From Saprospiraceae bacterium (GTDB lineage Bacteria > Bacteroidota > Bacteroidia > Chitinophagales > Saprospiraceae): 64,000 nt of DNA. The stretch covers positions 310,001-374,000 of the forward strand of contig JADKAS010000001.1 in assembly GCA_016715245.1 (NCBI GenBank). Direction: 5' to 3'. Below the pieces are notes generated by a model. It did no database searches and was not told the DNA's origin. It worked only from the letters and a program-made list of their open reading frames with translations. A program made the translations under genes and the position numbers. Below are positions 61,793 to 64,000 of this stretch, one piece after another (position 1 is the first letter of the stretch; the number at the start of each line of letters is the position of its first letter).

Positions 61793-64000
61793 ATGAAAGT
61801 ATTTTTTTCCTGGATATTTGTCGCTTTTTTTTGTTTGAAGTTTGTATCCGGACAAAACATTCCTGCCTTCGTCAATAAAGCAAAAATATTGAAAGCCGAT
61901 CAACAAACTAGGGGAATTATTCCTTCAGCTATGGTTGATATCGACGGAGATCTTATTGACGATATAGTGACTTTGGACAAAGGCTTTTCCTACAAAGTTT
62001 TTTTTGGAAATCATTATAACCTTCCCCTTACTTCAGAAACTCCTTTTATTTTTCCACATTATTATGACGCATTTGGTTTGGCCGTTGGCGATCTTAATAG
62101 TGATGGTAAAAATGATTTCGTTAGCGGCGGCAGTTTTGGATATCTGAGTGTTTTGTTAAGTCAGGGGCAATCATATTTGCATCAAATTCTCCCCACAGAT
62201 TTTTTAGTCCAGACAATCAATCTCATTGATGTGAATAATGATGATCTTCTTGATATATTTGTGTGTAATGATGATGGACCCAATATTTTTTATATTAATA
62301 CGGATAACAACACATTTTTTTTAGAACCAAATATTATTGATTTTAAAACAACCCCAATATCTGATATGTCTGGTAATTATGGAAGTGTGTGGGTGGATGT
62401 AAATAAAGATAATAAAATGGATCTGGCTATTGCTAAATGTCGCGCCGGTGTTTCTAGTCCGACAGATCCCAGAAGAATTAATGTTCTCTATCTTCAGGAC
62501 TCATTGCTCCATTATTCAGAAAAAGGTGTTTCTTACGGATTTAATCTCGGACAACAATCCTGGGCTGTTACTTTTGGTGATTACGACAACGACGGAGATG
62601 CTGATGCCTATGTTATTAATCACTACGAACCTCATGTTTTTCTCGAAAACATTAATGGTCAATATTTTCAATCAAAAAATATAACCGATAACCCTTTAAA
62701 CGAATTTTCATTTCAGGCTGTGTCAAGGGATTTTGATAATGATGGATTACTTGACATCGTTTTGTCGGGTGTAAGCGGTATTAGTTTCCTGCATAATAAG
62801 GGTGGTTTGCTATTTGAAAGGGTAACATTTCCGGATTTTCCGCTAGAAGGATTGTCTATGGTTTTAGGTGATGTAAATGATGATGGTTTTATTGACATTC
62901 ATAGCCAGTCTCCCGATTTTAACACCGTCACTTCAAAAGAAGATAAATTATATATAAATCAGGGAAATACGAATAACTTTTTTAAGTGTAACCTGGAAGG
63001 GGTAACATCCAACAAATCTGCAGTCGGCACCGTTCTTCACCTGTATGGTGATTGGGGGGTTCAAATGAGACAAGTAAGTGCTGGTGAAAGTTATGGAATA
63101 ACCAATTCTTTTCAACAACATTTTGGACTTGGAGCTTCTGATCAAATTGACAGTATGGTTGTTTACTGGCCATCAGGAAACAGACAAGTGTGCAAAAATT
63201 TGACGGTTAACAGTACATGGTTTATTCAGGAAAATAATTGCTCCAGACAAGTAGTCTCTTTGTATGAAGACCCCTTGGTTCTACTGCAAGGGGATAGTAT
63301 TTTGATTAGTGCACCGGATAAATTTTTAACGTATAATTGGTCGAATGGCTTTAATACCAGAGAGGTATTTGTAAAAGAAACAGGATCTTTATTTGTCAGA
63401 TTGACAGATTCAACGGGATGTGTGACGTATACTAAACCGATACTTGTTTCTGACGGTTGTTTTCAAAACGGAGTTGCATTACTGGATTACCCTAAATCTA
63501 TAACCCAATGTGCTGGAGATATCCTGAACCTTCAGAGTGCTCCGGCCAAAAATTATGCATGGAATACAGGGGCAAAGGATCAAAGTATCATGATATCTGA
63601 GTCCGGCTTATATTCAGTAACCGGAACTGATTATTGTGGAATCACCTTAAGGGATTCAGTTTTGGTTACATTCGAAAATGTAATTTCACCTGTTATACAC
63701 TACAAAGATACAGTGAGCTATGGACAAGACGTGACTTTTGTTTCAGACAATGAACAGACTACATGGATTGGAAGTGATGCACTTACCATTTTGTCGGAGG
63801 GGAAAACGTTTAGTTTATCTGAAGTAAGTAGGGATACTTTTATATATGCAAGAACTTTCAATACATTTGATGCATTTTCAGAGGAAGTTGGGATTAAAAC
63901 TTTTCCTCCGTTTAATCAGTACGGAGCCAACTCAACCAACGGTGGACTTATTTTTTCGGCAGAAAAACCTTTTGTTATTGAAAGTATCCGTGTATATACA
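61793..64000 (+). CDS. Secreted FG-GAP/VCBS repeat protein with ASPIC/UnbV domain (3' end outside window)
   Basis: The frame is open from 61793 to the window end (736 codons, no stop). A signal peptide (SWIFVAFFCLKFVSG) is followed by FG-GAP/VCBS beta-propeller repeats: GDLNSDGKNDFV, DVNNDDLLDIFV, DVNKDNKMDLAIA, GDYDNDGDADAYV, DFDNDGLLDIV and GDVNDDGFIDIHS. Calcium is expected to bind these Asp-rich loops. An ASPIC/UnbV motif (VQMRQVSAGESYGITNSF then HFGLG, about residues 422-445) follows, then beta-sandwich domains. An in-frame ATG at 61760 is an alternative start. Likely a T9SS cargo, though the C-terminus is not in view. Confidence 0.85.
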   Translation, partial: MKVFFSWIFVAFFCLKFVSGQNIPAFVNKAKILKADQQTRGIIPSAMVDIDGDLIDDIVTLDKGFSYKVFFGNHYNLPLTSETPFIFPHYYDAFGLAVGDLNSDGKNDFVSGGSFGYLSVLLSQGQSYLHQILPTDFLVQTINLIDVNNDDLLDIFVCNDDGPNIFYINTDNNTFFLEPNIIDFKTTPISDMSGNYGSVWVDVNKDNKMDLAIAKCRAGVSSPTDPRRINVLYLQDSLLHYSEKGVSYGFNLGQQSWAVTFGDYDNDGDADAYVINHYEPHVFLENINGQYFQSKNITDNPLNEFSFQAVSRDFDNDGLLDIVLSGVSGISFLHNKGGLLFERVTFPDFPLEGLSMVLGDVNDDGFIDIHSQSPDFNTVTSKEDKLYINQGNTNNFFKCNLEGVTSNKSAVGTVLHLYGDWGVQMRQVSAGESYGITNSFQQHFGLGASDQIDSMVVYWPSGNRQVCKNLTVNSTWFIQENNCSRQVVSLYEDPLVLLQGDSILISAPDKFLTYNWSNGFNTREVFVKETGSLFVRLTDSTGCVTYTKPILVSDGCFQNGVALLDYPKSITQCAGDILNLQSAPAKNYAWNTGAKDQSIMISESGLYSVTGTDYCGITLRDSVLVTFENVISPVIHYKDTVSYGQDVTFVSDNEQTTWIGSDALTILSEGKTFSLSEVSRDTFIYARTFNTFDAFSEEVGIKTFPPFNQYGANSTNGGLIFSAEKPFVIESIRVYT

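Noticed and set aside
1..64000. CRISPR arrays, tRNA or rRNA genes, transposons, integrases and prophage
   Set aside because: No direct-repeat arrays, cloverleaf candidates, transposase or integrase motifs were seen in any gap.

Overview
The window is AT-rich, densely coded chromosomal DNA from a member of the Bacteroidota, most likely a Saprospiria-type (Saprospiraceae-like) bacterium. The lineage call rests on several features seen together: a fused SecDF, type IX secretion (T9SS) parts (PorP/SprF and an OmpA-family partner), five complete secreted or outer-membrane proteins of which four end in T9SS-type sorting domains, Bacteroidota-restricted families (DUF2480, DUF3276/PUR-alpha-like, DUF6427, DUF6495), and recurrent TAnnTTTG -7 promoter boxes with almost no Shine-Dalgarno sequences. 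The exact species cannot be read from the sequence. No rRNA, tRNA, CRISPR array, insertion sequence, prophage or integrase was seen.

Layout. 1-5.3 kb: the 3' end of an FtsK translocase gene, a LysM/BON protein and secDF. 5.5-8.1 kb: an acyl-CoA dehydrogenase / site-2 protease operon. 8.3-11.4 kb: a DUF3299-like protein, a small membrane protein, scpB, a DUF2480 protein and a lytic transglycosylase. 11.5-14.6 kb: a porP/sprF-type gene with an OmpA/PD40 partner. 15-17.7 kb: a large T9SS-sorted protein with a C25 (gingipain-like) fold. 17.7-19.3 kb: mlaE-mlaF lipid ABC transporter genes, with mlaF frameshifted. 19.6-24.6 kb: an outer-membrane barrel, a glycosyltransferase, ribBA-like, a PUR-like protein and a TlpA-like lipoprotein. 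24.6-28.4 kb: a dynamin-like GTPase, WbqC and a glycosyltransferase. 28.4-34.9 kb: a 1470-residue reprolysin-like T9SS metallopeptidase, a frameshifted GNAT gene, DUF6427 and a Zn ribbon. 35-43.7 kb: housekeeping and metabolic genes (cobalamin adenosyltransferase, DUF4442, NadR-like kinase, cutA, pfkA, a GlcNAc-kinase-like protein, AlkB hydroxylase, short asparaginase, propionyl-CoA carboxylase beta, aldo/keto reductase). 43.8-49.5 kb: hutU, rfbD, rfbC and der. 49.6-53.5 kb: a large formate dehydrogenase alpha subunit and dapF. 53.7-59 kb: two more T9SS cargo proteins flanking a helix-hairpin-helix protein. 59.2-61.6 kb: exbB-exbD-exbD-tonB. From 61.8 kb to the end: the 5' part of an FG-GAP/ASPIC-UnbV protein gene that runs off the window.

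How it fits together. The organism looks like an aerobic heterotroph that exports large multidomain adhesins and peptidases through Sec (SecDF) and then the T9SS, powers outer-membrane uptake with ExbBD-TonB, and uses fatty acids or alkanes (AlkB, acyl-CoA dehydrogenase, propionyl-CoA carboxylase), histidine (HutU) and possibly formate.

I found no convincing new multigene system. The most notable observations are defects and degenerate domains. scpB has a pair of compensating frameshifts that scramble its N-terminus. mlaF is frameshifted exactly at Walker B, and the GNAT gene is frameshifted too. The OmpA domain next to PorP lacks its peptidoglycan-binding core. The ribBA gene has a cyclohydrolase half without zinc cysteines, and the C25-like protein seems to lack the catalytic residues. 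Several indels lie in short homopolymers, so sequencing or assembly error must be excluded first.
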